Shown one piece after another: positions 9,488 through 18,230 of a stretch of 64,000 nucleotides of DNA (positions are counted from its first letter, which is position 1; every line of letters begins with the position of its first letter). Location: positions 134,001 to 198,000 of the forward strand of contig NZ_LR134378.1 in the NCBI RefSeq assembly GCF_900637555.1. The letters run 5' to 3'. This DNA comes from Lautropia mirabilis. Lineage in GTDB: Bacteria > Pseudomonadota > Gammaproteobacteria > Burkholderiales > Burkholderiaceae_E. Below the pieces are notes generated by a model. That model searched no databases. It had not been told where the DNA came from and saw nothing but the letters and a program-made list of their open reading frames with translations. The position numbers and the translations under genes were made by a program.

Positions 9488-9811
9488 ATGGACGCCAAGG
9501 AATTCATTCACCAGACCGTTACCGAGCACCCCGTCGTCCTGTTCATGAAGGGCACGGCGCAGTTTCCCCAATGTGGCTTCTCCGGCAAGGCCATTCAGGT
9601 GCTGAAGAACGCCGGCATCAAGCAGCTGGTCACCATCAACGTGCTGGAAGACGCCGAGGTCCGCCAGGCCGTCAAGGACTACTCCAACTGGCCCACCATT
9701 CCGCAGCTCTACATCAATGGCGAGTTCATCGGCGGCGTGGACATCATGGCCGAGATGGCCGAATCGGGCGAGCTGCAGAAGCTGATTCCGGAAGGCAACA
9801 AGGCCGCCTGA
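9488..9811 (+). CDS. grxD: monothiol glutaredoxin Grx4
   Basis: Grx4 is a CGFS-type glutaredoxin that binds a [2Fe-2S] cluster and works in iron-sulfur trafficking, often with BolA proteins. The CGFS motif starts at Cys29 in QFPQCGFSGK. The glutathione-binding TIPQLYINGEFIGG segment is present. Length is 107 residues. ATG at 9488 follows GGAGG with good spacing; the in-frame region upstream has no family similarity. A BolA-family partner is encoded at 37127-37372. Confidence 0.95.
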   Translation: MDAKEFIHQTVTEHPVVLFMKGTAQFPQCGFSGKAIQVLKNAGIKQLVTINVLEDAEVRQAVKDYSNWPTIPQLYINGEFIGGVDIMAEMAESGELQKLIPEGNKAA

Positions 9812-9842
9812 GCCAGCAAGGCCGACTGAAAAGTCGCCCGAA

Positions 9843-9870
9843 GGGAGCCCGGCACCGGCCGGGTTTCCCC
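9843..9870 (+). terminator. likely terminator of grxD
   Basis: CCCGG - 6 nt - CCGGG with a weaker outer GGGAG / TTTCCC extension, followed by TTTCCCCTT, 32 nt after the grxD stop. The T run is short, so this is a moderate call. Confidence 0.4.
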
Positions 9871-10059
9871 TTCCCTCCTGCGCGTCCACGCCTCTGCCGT
9901 CGCGCTGAAACAGCAGAAGACCAGAGCAGCAGGGCCGCCGGGTGCGGCCCGAAGGCCCGCAGACCTGCAAACACGCTAGACCTGCAGACTTGCGTGGGCG
10001 AAGACACGCAGACCCGAAGGCCTGCTCAGCCGCGGACCCGCCGTCTTTTTCGTGCTCGA

Positions 10060-11100
10060 TCAGGCCAGCCCGGTCGCCTCGTCCAGACCCAGGTGGATGT
10101 TCATGGCCTGCACGGCCGCGCCACTGGCGCCCTTGCCCAGGTTGTCGATGCGTGCCACCAGCATGCACTGATCGTCATTGCCAAAGACAAAGAGATCGGC
10201 GCGATTGGTGTCGTTGCTCCCCTGCACGTCGAAGAAGCCGCCTTCGGGTGCCGCATCCAGCGCCGCCACCTGCACGAAGCGCTCGCCCGCATAACGGGCT
10301 GCCAGTGCGGCATGAATGGCTGCCCGGTTCACGTCCCGCTGGCCGGCAGCGCGAATCCGCACCAGATCCAGCGGCACGGACACCGCCAGCCCCTTGTAAT
10401 ACGGTGCTACCACCGGCAGGAACACGGGCGCCTGCGCCAGGCGGGCATAGCGCATCATCTCGGGCAGGTGCTTGTGGGTGAGCCCCAGCGCATAGGGGCG
10501 CGGTGCCAGCAGCTTGCGAGCCTCTTCCGCCGACACCTCGGCCTCGGCAGTCGCGCCGCCTTCGGTGACTGAAGCGCCGCGCCCGTCGTCGCTCATCCCC
10601 AAGGCTGCCAGCGCGGCCCGGTACTGGGCGATCATCTTCTTGCCGCCCCCCGAATAGCCGGTATGCGAGGTGGCCGACAGCGGATGCTCGGCTGGCAGCA
10701 GCCCGGCATCCATCAGCGGCCGCACGGCCAGAATGAAGGCCGTGGCGTGGCAGCCAGGGTTGGCAATGCGCTTGCTGTCGCGGATGCGCTGGCGCTGCTC
10801 CGCGTCCAGCTCGGGCAGGCCGTAGGTCCAGGCCGGGTCCACCCGGTGGGCCGTGCTGGTGTCGATGACGCAGGTGGCGGGGTTGTCGACCAGCGCCACC
10901 GATTCGCGGGCAGCTGCGTCGGGCAGGCACAGGAAGGCGACATCGGCCGCGTTCAGCAGTCGCGCCCGCTCGGCCGGGTCCTTGCGCAGCGCCGGGTCGA
11001 TGCGCAGCACCGTGACATCGCTGCGCCGGCGCAGATACTCGTCGATCTGCAGACCGGTCGTTCCTTCCTGTCCATCTACAAAGACCTTGTGAACACTCAT
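10060..11100 (-). CDS. argC: N-acetyl-gamma-glutamyl-phosphate reductase (type 2, short form)
   Basis: ArgC reduces N-acetylglutamyl-phosphate with NADPH in arginine synthesis. The catalytic Cys is residue 117 in ANPGCHAT. The N-terminal [12 protein letters not shown] stretch matches the shorter ArgC type found in many proteobacteria. Length is 346 residues from ATG at 11100. It is transcribed convergently with grxD and divergently from ubiX. No other arginine genes are adjacent. Confidence 0.93.
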   Translation of the reverse strand: MSVHKVFVDGQEGTTGLQIDEYLRRRSDVTVLRIDPALRKDPAERARLLNAADVAFLCLPDAAARESVALVDNPATCVIDTSTAHRVDPAWTYGLPELDAEQRQRIRDSKRIANPGCHATAFILAVRPLMDAGLLPAEHPLSATSHTGYSGGGKKMIAQYRAALAALGMSDDGRGASVTEGGATAEAEVSAEEARKLLAPRPYALGLTHKHLPEMMRYARLAQAPVFLPVVAPYYKGLAVSVPLDLVRIRAAGQRDVNRAAIHAALAARYAGERFVQVAALDAAPEGGFFDVQGSNDTNRADLFVFGNDDQCMLVARIDNLGKGASGAAVQAMNIHLGLDEATGLA

Positions 11101-11452
11101 CTTTTCATCATTCCTGGGTCATGCCATGCGGCCTGGCAACGGCCGGAAGCAGGCAGCTTGCTGATTCCGAACGGGTTTCGCGCACGTCCATGGCGGGTGC
11201 CCCGATAGTGTGTCACAACCCGGGGGGGATGCCGTTTCCACCCGGTTTTCGCTCCCTCCCGGTAGCGGCCTTTCCCAAGTGAGGAATGGCCTTTCCCAGA
11301 CAACGGCCTCCATGCCAGAGCGATGGCCTGGCTTTACCTGAGCCTGACTTTACCTGAGCGCGCCCCATCCATGACCGGGACGCCTGCTGCCGATTTGCAT
11401 CCCGATGCCCGGCGCTGCACACTCACTCCTTCCTCCTTCTTCCCTCTCCGTC
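11101..11452. other. divergent intergenic region argC / ubiX
   Basis: A 352-nt spacer without a convincing gene. It contains two short direct repeats: GGCCTTTCCCA at 11267 and 11288, and CTTTACCTGAGC at 11332 and 11348. It should hold the promoters for argC (minus) and ubiX (plus), but no clear -35/-10 pair is visible by eye. Confidence 0.5.
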
Positions 11453-12058
11453 ATGCCCCGTCGTCTCATCATCGCCATCACCGGTGCCAGTGGCGCCATC
11501 TTGGGCGTGCGCCTGCTGGAATACCTGCGCCTGCAGCCCGACATCGAGACGCACCTGCTGGTCTCGTCGGCTGGCTGGCAGACCGTGGTGACGGAGCTGG
11601 ACCGCAGTCGGGCCGAGGTGGAGGCGCTGGCCGACCATGTCCATCCGGTCAAGGACATCGGCGCCAGCATCGCATCGGGCTCCTTCGCCACCGAGGGAAT
11701 GGTCGTGGCCCCCTGTTCGATGCGCACACTGGCGGCCATCGCCATGGGGCTGTCGGACAACCTGATCAGCCGCGCCGCCGACGTGGTGCTGAAGGAGCGC
11801 CGCCGTCTGGTTCTGCTCACGCGCGAGACGCCGCTGAACCTGGCCCACCTGCGCAACATGACGGCCGTGACGGAAATGGGCGGCATCATCTGCCCACCGG
11901 TACCAGCCTTCTACCAGCGTCCGGCCGACCTGGCCACGATGATCGACCACATGGTGGGACGGGTGCTGGACCTGTTCAACATCGAGCAGGGGCTCAATCC
12001 GCCGTGGGATCCTCCTGCCCGGCGAGGACAGCCCAGACAGGGCGAAGAGAATCCATAG
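11453..12058 (+). CDS. ubiX: flavin prenyltransferase UbiX
   Basis: UbiX joins dimethylallyl phosphate to FMN, making the prenylated flavin cofactor of the UbiD decarboxylase in ubiquinone synthesis. The N-terminal signature IAITGASGAILGVRLLEYL is clear, and the C-terminal active-site region includes PPVPAFYQRP. The 201-residue length from ATG 11453 matches the family; the in-frame 16 residues upstream were excluded as unlike UbiX. ubiD is not in the window. Confidence 0.95.
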   Translation: MPRRLIIAITGASGAILGVRLLEYLRLQPDIETHLLVSSAGWQTVVTELDRSRAEVEALADHVHPVKDIGASIASGSFATEGMVVAPCSMRTLAAIAMGLSDNLISRAADVVLKERRRLVLLTRETPLNLAHLRNMTAVTEMGGIICPPVPAFYQRPADLATMIDHMVGRVLDLFNIEQGLNPPWDPPARRGQPRQGEENP

Positions 12059-12136
12059 CCAGCGCAAAGCGCAATCGCGCACATCTCCTTCGCACATTCA
12101 AGGAGATACTGCCCTCTCGATGAAAGGAGGTCAGCC

Positions 12137-12379
12137 ATGCGAAGGCATCATGACAATCGCAAGGGATACGCTTTCCGCGCCTGGCTCTGGCGGCTGGTGC
12201 CCAGCGAGGCATGGATGGTGCGGATCTTTCACGGGTTGATCGCAGCCGCCGTGTACTACATGGCCTACGCGTTCGTGTACTGGACATCGCGCGATCGGGC
12301 CGTCATCGACCAATGCGGTGTCTACGCGACCCAGCAATGCACCGAGGCTGCCAGAAAGGCCTTCGACGAGAACGGGTGA
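12137..12379 (+). CDS. small single-pass membrane protein with two cysteines
   Basis: An unrecognised 80-residue protein. Residues 1-28 are basic and aromatic, about 29-49 form one membrane helix, and the C-terminal 30 residues are hydrophilic with Cys60 and Cys68. A near-perfect ribosome site (AAAGGAGGT, 6 nt before the ATG) strongly supports translation. By the positive-inside rule the cysteine-bearing tail would be periplasmic, where a disulfide could form. It starts 78 nt after the ubiX stop. Function unknown. Confidence 0.75.
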   Translation: MRRHHDNRKGYAFRAWLWRLVPSEAWMVRIFHGLIAAAVYYMAYAFVYWTSRDRAVIDQCGVYATQQCTEAARKAFDENG

Positions 12380-12886
12380 CGGAAAGGCCCGTCCTCCTTG
12401 ATGCAGGGGTGGGTGCAGACGGCCACCCCGCGCAGCCCGGACGTGCTGCATCACTGGGCAAGATCACTGCGACGCGCCAGCAATTCACCCAATTAATATA
12501 TTCACGATACGTCCATACGGTCACATCGAGACAGGATTCGATATGAATTCTTATAATTCATAATATGGCGCAACATTGCGCTAACAAAACCGCCCAAAAA
12601 TCCACGATATCGCATCAAAACGCGCTACAAGCGTGCTAACCTGAATCTGCCGAAGGCACCGCGAGAACGGGCGGGCTGGCGTGGCTCGTCATTCACAAAA
12701 CTCATGAACGGGCTCACGCCTCTGTAGCCCCCATCCGGAGACAGGGTCCCGATACGTGCGGTACAGGCCCCGGCTGCGCAGCCCGACACACAGGGACGCA
12801 CCGCAGCCCTGCTGAATGCCCTCTTCGGAACACCCCCGACCCGCGGCGCTGTCTGCGTGTTCAAACTCAAGGAAGGAAGCAAGACC
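12380..12886. other. intergenic region with AT-rich patch upstream of the outer-membrane protein
   Basis: A 507-nt spacer without a convincing gene. From about 12480 to 12640 it is much more AT-rich than the surroundings. A perfect TATAAT lies at 12552-12557 inside the interrupted palindrome GAATT-CTTAT-AATTC (12545-12559), so a promoter or regulator site is plausible. No good -35 is visible 16-18 bp upstream. The remaining leader to the ATG is about 320 nt, long enough for RNA-level control. Confidence 0.5.
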
Positions 12887-13513
12887 ATGAGAAAGAGTGC
12901 CCAATCCGTTTTCCTGGCGATGTCCGCCTTTGCAGCCCTGTCCTTTTCCGCCGCTGCCGTGGCCGAGGAAGGGGCCTACATCCAGGGCGACATCGGCCTG
13001 GGTCACCTGAAGGTCGACGACAACGAGAAGCTGCGCGTCAGCAACGTCGGCAGGAAGATCAAGGACTCGTACCACGAATCGGGCTTCATGCCGCGCCTGT
13101 CGGTCGGCTATGCCCTGGGCAACGGTCTGCGTGTCGCGGGCGACTTCACCCACTACAAGGAGATGAAGGAAAGCTACGATGCAGCCAACGGCGCCACGCA
13201 GAATGCCGGCGTCAAGGCCAATGGCTTCGGTGTGTCGGCCATCTATGACTTCGACTACGGCAGCGACTTCGTTCCCTACGTGGGCGCCCGTCTCGCAGCC
13301 AACAAGCTGAAATACTCGGCAGGCTACGCCGCCGCCGGCCAGCGCTTCTCGACCAGCAAGAGCAAGACCAAGGCCGGCTATGGCCTGCTGCTGGGGTTTG
13401 GCTACAAGCTGTCCAACGAGATGACGCTGGACGCCGGGTACCGCTACAACCACATGGATTCCGACCTGAACGCCCACGAGGTGTCGGTGGGTCTGCGGTA
13501 CTACTTCAACTGA
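12887..13513 (+). CDS. opacity-type outer membrane beta-barrel protein
   Basis: A 208-residue outer-membrane protein with a signal peptide (MRKSAQ start, hydrophobic core, likely cleavage after AAVA at residue 26). The mature part has alternating amphipathic strands such as YIQGDIGLGHLKV, SVGYALGNGLRVAGDF and AGYRYNHM, ending in LRYYFN. The pattern fits a small eight-stranded barrel of the opacity/OmpW-like group. ATG 12887 follows GGAAGGAAGC. It is a single gene followed by a strong hairpin. Ligand or role is unknown. Confidence 0.85.
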   Translation: MRKSAQSVFLAMSAFAALSFSAAAVAEEGAYIQGDIGLGHLKVDDNEKLRVSNVGRKIKDSYHESGFMPRLSVGYALGNGLRVAGDFTHYKEMKESYDAANGATQNAGVKANGFGVSAIYDFDYGSDFVPYVGARLAANKLKYSAGYAAAGQRFSTSKSKTKAGYGLLLGFGYKLSNEMTLDAGYRYNHMDSDLNAHEVSVGLRYYFN

Positions 13514-13520
13514 TCCATGG

Positions 13521-13563
13521 CGGGCTCTGGCAGTCGGTCTCCGACGCGGACTGCCGGAGCCCG
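13521..13563 (+). terminator. long hairpin after the outer-membrane protein gene
   Basis: Arms CGGGCTCTGGCAGTC and GACTGCCGGAGCCCG pair over 15 bp with one G-U pair and a 13-nt loop, beginning 7 nt after the stop codon. No T run follows, so termination may be Rho-dependent or the hairpin may protect the mRNA 3' end. Confidence 0.5.
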
Positions 13564-13718
13564 GGCCGCAACATCTCCCTGCGCGCCGTGGCCGACACCG
13601 GATACATCGAACAGTGCGCGAATGCCCCGCCATGTCCGGCGGCAGCGCCCGCTGCCACCAAGCCGCCACGCTATCATGACAGGCATCAAGACGCTTTCCC
13701 GTTCAAGAGGACGACGCT

Positions 13719-14075
13719 ATGAGACTGATCCTGGTGTGGCTCATCAATGCTGCCGCCATCTTCCTGCTGCCCTACATCCTGGCCGCCGTGCACATCAAGG
13801 ATTTCGGCACCGCCATGCTGGTCGCACTGGTCATCGGCCTGCTCAACACCTTCATCCGGCCGGTACTGTTCGTGCTCACGCTGCCGGTCAACGTGCTCAC
13901 GCTGGGGCTCTTCACGCTGGTGCTCAATGGCCTGATGTTCTGGGTCACGTCCCGCCTGGTGGACAACTTCACCATCACCGGTTTCTGGTGGGCCGTGCTG
14001 GCAGCCGTCATCTACAGCGTCATCAGCAGCTTCATCAGCCTGGTGCTGCTGGGTGAGCAGCAGCGCGCCGACTGA
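13719..14075 (+). CDS. phage-holin-IV-like (YvlD-type) membrane protein
   Basis: A 118-residue protein with four membrane helices. The motif GLLNTFIRPVLFVLTLPVNV is typical of the PF04020 family (holin superfamily IV, YvlD-like). Members are common chromosomal membrane proteins and are not by themselves evidence of a phage; no phage genes adjoin it. Physiological function is not established. A GAGGACG stretch lies upstream of the ATG. Confidence 0.85.
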   Translation: MRLILVWLINAAAIFLLPYILAAVHIKDFGTAMLVALVIGLLNTFIRPVLFVLTLPVNVLTLGLFTLVLNGLMFWVTSRLVDNFTITGFWWAVLAAVIYSVISSFISLVLLGEQQRAD

Positions 14076-14113
14076 GACGAGCCTCCCACCCGAAGCTCGA
14101 CCGTTCTCCTGCC

Positions 14114-14971
14114 TCAGCGCGCGGTCCCCAGCGCCATCGTCCAGTACGAACCGTACTTGCTCTGGGCCGCGCCAGGCACCACCGCCAGCCCCACTTCCCG
14201 GATGTCGCCGCGCATCAGCGCCTTGCAGTGCGACGGGCTGTCGATCCAGGCCTGCATCGCCTCGGCCAGCGTCCGGAAGCCGGCCGCAATGTTCTCGTCC
14301 GCCTGCGCCCAGTCGTACTTCACCATCTCGAAGCGGTGCCAGACGTACTTGCCATCATCCCAACCGTGGCTGAACTTGTTCGTGCGCAGCATCCATTCGG
14401 ATTCCAGCAGCGCCGCATAGGCCACCTGGGCATTCCAGCGCAGCGGCGGCGCGGCCGGCAGGGCCACATCCCCGCAGGTGCGCGGCTGGGCGCGCGCCTC
14501 GTTCACCGCCTGCACCACCTGCTGCGCCAGCACGTGATAACGCGCTGCATCCGCCCGCGCCTGGGCCGCCTTGTCCTGATTCGCCTTGTCCTGGGCCGCC
14601 TTGTCTGCCGCGGCACCGGATGCCCGCGTCCAGTCGATGCGCCCCACCTCGGCACGGACCACACGGTCGGCCACCACAGGAGCAGCTGACACGGTCGTGC
14701 CGGCCACGGCTGCGCCGTGCGGCAACACCGACGCAACGAGCGAGCCCGTATCCTGAGAAGCCAGCGGCAGCCCTAGCGCCAGGTACTCGGTGCGGATCGC
14801 CGCTGCATTGCCCTGCCCCAGCGACGGCTCCAGCCCCCCATCGGGAGCATCACCCGCGCCACCGCACGCCCCCACCGTCAGGCCCAGCAGGGCCGATACG
14901 AGCACGGGCGTCGTTCCCCGGCCCCATGTCTTGCCGCCTAACACGATCCAGCCCCCAGGTACAGGTTTCAA
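14114..14971 (-). CDS. CAP/SCP-domain lipoprotein
   Basis: A 285-residue predicted lipoprotein. The lipobox is LTVGAC with Cys36 after a long basic N-region. A low-complexity linker at about residues 115-140 is rich in Ala, Lys, Asp and Gln (KAAQDKANQDKAAQ). The C-terminal half is a CAP (SCP/PR1) domain: VNEARAQPRTCGD, LRWNAQVAYAALLESEWM, SHGW, DENIAAGF, MQAWIDSPSHCKALM and EVGLAVV. Bacterial CAP proteins are secreted or envelope-attached with varied, mostly unknown roles. The start could be further in, since the pre-lipobox region is unusually long. Confidence 0.85.
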   Translation of the reverse strand: MKPVPGGWIVLGGKTWGRGTTPVLVSALLGLTVGACGGAGDAPDGGLEPSLGQGNAAAIRTEYLALGLPLASQDTGSLVASVLPHGAAVAGTTVSAAPVVADRVVRAEVGRIDWTRASGAAADKAAQDKANQDKAAQARADAARYHVLAQQVVQAVNEARAQPRTCGDVALPAAPPLRWNAQVAYAALLESEWMLRTNKFSHGWDDGKYVWHRFEMVKYDWAQADENIAAGFRTLAEAMQAWIDSPSHCKALMRGDIREVGLAVVPGAAQSKYGSYWTMALGTAR

Positions 14972-15108
14972 TGGGAAGCATTGTCATGAGGCAACGTTTT
15001 CGTGTCTCCGGCGACACGTCCGGTGGTTTACGGCAACATCCGGGCGGTATTCAACGGATCAGGATGAGTTTCAAGGGAAAAGACGACCTCGCAGGGCTCA
15101 TGAACGCA

Positions 15109-15132
15109 CAAGGGGCCATCGCTGGCCCCTTG
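15109..15132 (-). terminator. likely terminator of lysP
   Basis: A perfect 10-bp stem, CAAGGGGCCA / TGGCCCCTTG, with a 4-nt loop, 26 nt beyond the lysP stop on the minus strand. The T-rich tail is poor (TTGTGCGTT), so it is a likely but not classical terminator. Confidence 0.5.
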
Positions 15133-15157
15133 TTGTCGCGTCAACGGCAGGTTCCCG

Positions 15158-16678
15158 TCACTCTTCCGAATCGAACTTCATGTCCTGATAGCGGATGAAG
15201 TGCGAGCGCTTGATGAGGCGATAGGCCAGCCAGATGCCCAGGAAGACCGGCAGGCCGATGTAGGTGGCCACCACGCCGCCCCAATCGATGCGCTCTTCCA
15301 TGAACGCCTGATAGTTCTGGCCCAGCGTGATGATGAGGCACAGCACGAAGGCGAACAGCGGGCCGAACGGGAAGAACGAGGCCCGATAGGGCAGATCGGA
15401 GAGCTTGCCCCCCTGGGCCAGGTAGCCCTTGCGGAAGCGGTAGTGGCTGACCGCGATGCCCAGCCAGGCGATGAAGCCCGTCATGCCCGAGAGATTCAGC
15501 AGCCAGATGTAGATGACCTCGGCGCTGGCCAGATAGGTGGCAAAACACAGCGCCGCCACGACGGTGGTGGCCAGCAGTGCGTAGACCGGCACGCCGCGGG
15601 TGGAGACGCGCGCGAAGATGCGCGGCGCCATGCCCCGGCAGGCCAGCGTGTAGAGCATGCGGGTGGAGGCATACATGCCAGAGTTGCCGGCCGAAAGCAC
15701 CGAGGTGAGCACGACGGCGTTCATCAGCGCGGCTGCCGACAGCAGGCCGGCCCGCTCGAACACCAGCGTGAACGGGCTGACGCTGACATCACCCACTTCA
15801 TTGCGCAGCAGGCGCGGGTCGGTGTAGGGGATGAGCAGGCTGATGACGAGGATGGCCAGGATGTAGAAGAGCAGGATCCGCCAGAAGACCTGCCGCACGG
15901 CACGCGGGATGTTGCGGCCCGGATCGGCCGATTCACCCGCGGCAATACCGATCAGCTCGGTGCCCTGGAAGGAGAAGCCGACGATCATCGCCACGCCGAT
16001 GAGGGCCGCAAAGCCCCCCGCGAACGGCGCCTCACCGATGGACCAGTTGGCCAGGTGCTCGGAGAAGGTATGGGCACGCTCGCTGCCATGCAGGATGCCG
16101 ACGATCATCATCAGGCCCACGGCGATGAAGATGACGACGGTGATGACCTTGATGGCGGCGAACCAGTACTCGGCCTCCCCGAAGCCCTTCACCGAAATGA
16201 CGTTCAGCAGGAACATGATGCCCAAGAACAGGGCACTCCAGAGCACGCCGGGCACCTCGGGCATCCAGTAGCCCATGACAAGCTGGGCCGCCACCAGGTC
16301 CACCGCGATGGTGATGGCCCAGTTGTACCAGTAGTTCCAGCCCAGCGCGAAGCCGAAGCCTTCGTCCACGTAACGGGCGCCATAGGTGGCAAACGAGCCG
16401 GAGACCGGCATGTAGGCAGCCAGTTCGCCCAGGCTGGTCATCAGGAAGTAGACCATCAGGCCAATGAGGCCGTAGGCCAGCAGCGCCCCGCCGGGGCCGG
16501 CTTGCGAGATGGTGGCTCCCGAGGCCACGAACAGGCCCGTGCCGATGGAGCCGCCGATGGCGATCATCGACAGGTGACGCGCCTTGAGCGAGCGGCGCAG
16601 CCCGTTGCCGGACGAAGGGGAGGACGCCGTGGACTGGCCAGGCGGTGACGGCGGGGTGGCGGGCGCTGAGCTGCTCAT
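15158..16678 (-). CDS. lysP: lysine-specific permease
   Basis: LysP imports lysine with protons and belongs to the APC amino-acid permeases. The 506-residue product has 12 predicted helices. Long stretches are nearly the same as Escherichia coli LysP from memory, including KARHLSMIAIGGSIGTGLF, GFGFALGWNYWYNWAITIAV and SFQGTELIGIAAGES. It has a Ser/Pro/Ala-rich N-terminal extension of about 28 residues. In E. coli LysP also controls the CadC sensor; no cad genes are visible here. tRNA-Thr lies upstream on the same strand. Confidence 0.93.
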   Translation of the reverse strand: MSSSAPATPPSPPGQSTASSPSSGNGLRRSLKARHLSMIAIGGSIGTGLFVASGATISQAGPGGALLAYGLIGLMVYFLMTSLGELAAYMPVSGSFATYGARYVDEGFGFALGWNYWYNWAITIAVDLVAAQLVMGYWMPEVPGVLWSALFLGIMFLLNVISVKGFGEAEYWFAAIKVITVVIFIAVGLMMIVGILHGSERAHTFSEHLANWSIGEAPFAGGFAALIGVAMIVGFSFQGTELIGIAAGESADPGRNIPRAVRQVFWRILLFYILAILVISLLIPYTDPRLLRNEVGDVSVSPFTLVFERAGLLSAAALMNAVVLTSVLSAGNSGMYASTRMLYTLACRGMAPRIFARVSTRGVPVYALLATTVVAALCFATYLASAEVIYIWLLNLSGMTGFIAWLGIAVSHYRFRKGYLAQGGKLSDLPYRASFFPFGPLFAFVLCLIITLGQNYQAFMEERIDWGGVVATYIGLPVFLGIWLAYRLIKRSHFIRYQDMKFDSEE

Positions 16679-16802
16679 CGGGTCTGTCTCGTGGGGGTTG
16701 GCTGCCCCGAACGCGCAGACGCGACATCAGAGGGAAGCGTGCTGCCCGACCGACCGTGTGCAGGCTGCGCTGCCCGGAACTGCCTGCCTGTAGAAGAAAA
16801 GG

Positions 16803-16878
16803 TGGTGCCGCTTGTCGGATTCGAACTGACGACCTACCGCTTACAAGGCGGTTGCTCTACCAACTGAGCTAAAGCGGC
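16803..16878 (-). tRNA. tRNA-Thr (anticodon TGT)
   Basis: On the minus strand the sequence folds as a 76-nt cloverleaf. The acceptor stem is GCCGCTT / AAGCGGC, the D-arm contains AGCTCAGTTGGTAGAGC, the anticodon loop is CTTGTAA within CCGCC...GCGG, and the T-loop is TTCGAAT. The discriminator A and CCA are encoded. The anticodon UGU reads ACA and other Thr codons. Confidence 0.97.
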
Positions 16879-16961
16879 CATGGAAACCATGGCGTGCCAA
16901 TGCACGCGGGGCGATTCTAGCAGGCAATGCACGTGGCCGTGCAAGGCTGCCGAGTCCCGTA

Positions 16962-18155
16962 CTACTTGATGCGTACCAGCCGGGGACGACCACCCGCAGG
17001 CGGCGTGGGCGGTGGCGTATCCGGCGGGCCATCCGTGGTCGGCGCGCCGGGAACGGGCGCACGCGTGCCGGCCGGCGCCTGTTGCGGGCCAGGACGGGCC
17101 TTGCGCTCTTTCTCGGTGCCAGCCCCCTTGCCATCTTCCCCTGATGGAGCTGGCGCGCTAGTCGGGGTAGACGTTCCAGCCTGGCTGGGTGCGCCAGCGG
17201 AGGTCGGTGCGGCGGCATCGGCCTCGACCGGGCTGGCCGTGGACTTGCGACTGCGGGTGGCCTTGGGCTTGGCGGGTGCGTCGGGCGCATCAGCGGCGGG
17301 CGCATCAGCTGCCCCCCCATCGGTGGCCGCCGGCGTCTTGCGACGTGGGCTGGTCGTGCGGGAAGCGGGCTTGCGCCGGCCGCTTGGGGTGCTGCCACCT
17401 TCATCTGATTCCGGCGCGACATCGCCCTCGGTCGATGCGGAGGCATCACCCGCGGACGACACGGACGATCCACTGGAAGAACGGCCACGGCCCTTCTCCG
17501 AAGCGCCCTCCCTGGCGCCCCCTTTCGCGGTATCAGCCGGGGTGCCATGCCCCTTGGGCCCTTCCTCATCGGCAGGACGCGAAGCGTCGGAAGTGTCCTT
17601 GTCGCCCGGCTTGGGCACAGCCTTCAGACCAGGACGGGCTGCACGCGCCGCCCGAAAATCCACCACATCGCCCCCGCCGGCAGGTGCGGATGCGCCCCCG
17701 CCTGCCTGGCCGCCCTGGGAGGTTCCCTGACCTTCCTGGCCGGGGCGTGCAGGTTGCGCGCCGGCATCCGCCGGACCGCCAGCCGCGCCCCCTTCCGCGC
17801 TTGCCGAGCCAGCATCGGAGGCGTCCGCATCCGCGCCAGCGGCCGGCCCGATGTTGAAGGGCACGACGAAGCCGGTTTCGCGGGCGAAGATGGCCAGGAC
17901 ATTGTCGACCGGCACGACGACGTATTCAGGCACGCCGTTGAACCGTGCCTGAAACTCGATCACGTCATTGCCCATCTGCAGACCATTGGTGGCTGTGGGC
18001 GAGACGTTGAGCACGATCTCGCCATTGCGCACGTAAGCCATGGGCAACCGTGCGCGACCACCGGCCTTCACCACCAGATGAGGCGTATAGCCGTTGTCGC
18101 AGCACCATTCGTAAATAGCGCGGATCAGGTAGGGCTTGGTGGAAATCTCGGCCAT
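16962..18155 (-). CDS. sspB: ClpXP adaptor SspB with very long disordered linker
   Basis: SspB delivers ssrA-tagged proteins to ClpXP. Residues 1 to about 105 form the conserved substrate-binding fold: TKPYLIRAIYEWC, TPHLVVKA, GEIVLNVSP, IEFQARFNG, VVVPVDNVLAIFARETG. Most SspB proteins are about 130-170 residues; this one has 397. Residues 106 to about 385 are almost entirely Ala, Gly, Pro, Ser, Thr, Asp, Glu, Lys and Arg and should be disordered. The final residues GGRPRLVRIK resemble the ClpX-docking XB tail (LRVVK) of E. coli SspB. Gene order sspA-sspB is standard. Frame and composition are continuous, so this looks like real expansion rather than an error. Confidence 0.9.
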   Translation of the reverse strand: MAEISTKPYLIRAIYEWCCDNGYTPHLVVKAGGRARLPMAYVRNGEIVLNVSPTATNGLQMGNDVIEFQARFNGVPEYVVVPVDNVLAIFARETGFVVPFNIGPAAGADADASDAGSASAEGGAAGGPADAGAQPARPGQEGQGTSQGGQAGGGASAPAGGGDVVDFRAARAARPGLKAVPKPGDKDTSDASRPADEEGPKGHGTPADTAKGGAREGASEKGRGRSSSGSSVSSAGDASASTEGDVAPESDEGGSTPSGRRKPASRTTSPRRKTPAATDGGAADAPAADAPDAPAKPKATRSRKSTASPVEADAAAPTSAGAPSQAGTSTPTSAPAPSGEDGKGAGTEKERKARPGPQQAPAGTRAPVPGAPTTDGPPDTPPPTPPAGGRPRLVRIK

Positions 18156-18230
18156 CGGGGGTCCGTCGGTGGGTGAACGATGGTGTGTGCCGATCAGGAC
18201 GGCACGACGCAGGTGATCGACGGGCGTCGA

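Noticed and set aside
13719-14075. Holin-like family membership as a sign of a prophage
   Set aside because: PF04020 proteins are common in chromosomes, and no phage structural, integrase or lysis gene is nearby.
15200-16648. Open frame of 482 codons opposite lysP
   Set aside because: Antisense shadow of a permease closely matching LysP.
16645-16872. Frame containing CRIRTDDLPLTRRLLYQLS
   Set aside because: This peptide is the translation of a tRNA gene region and is not a protein.
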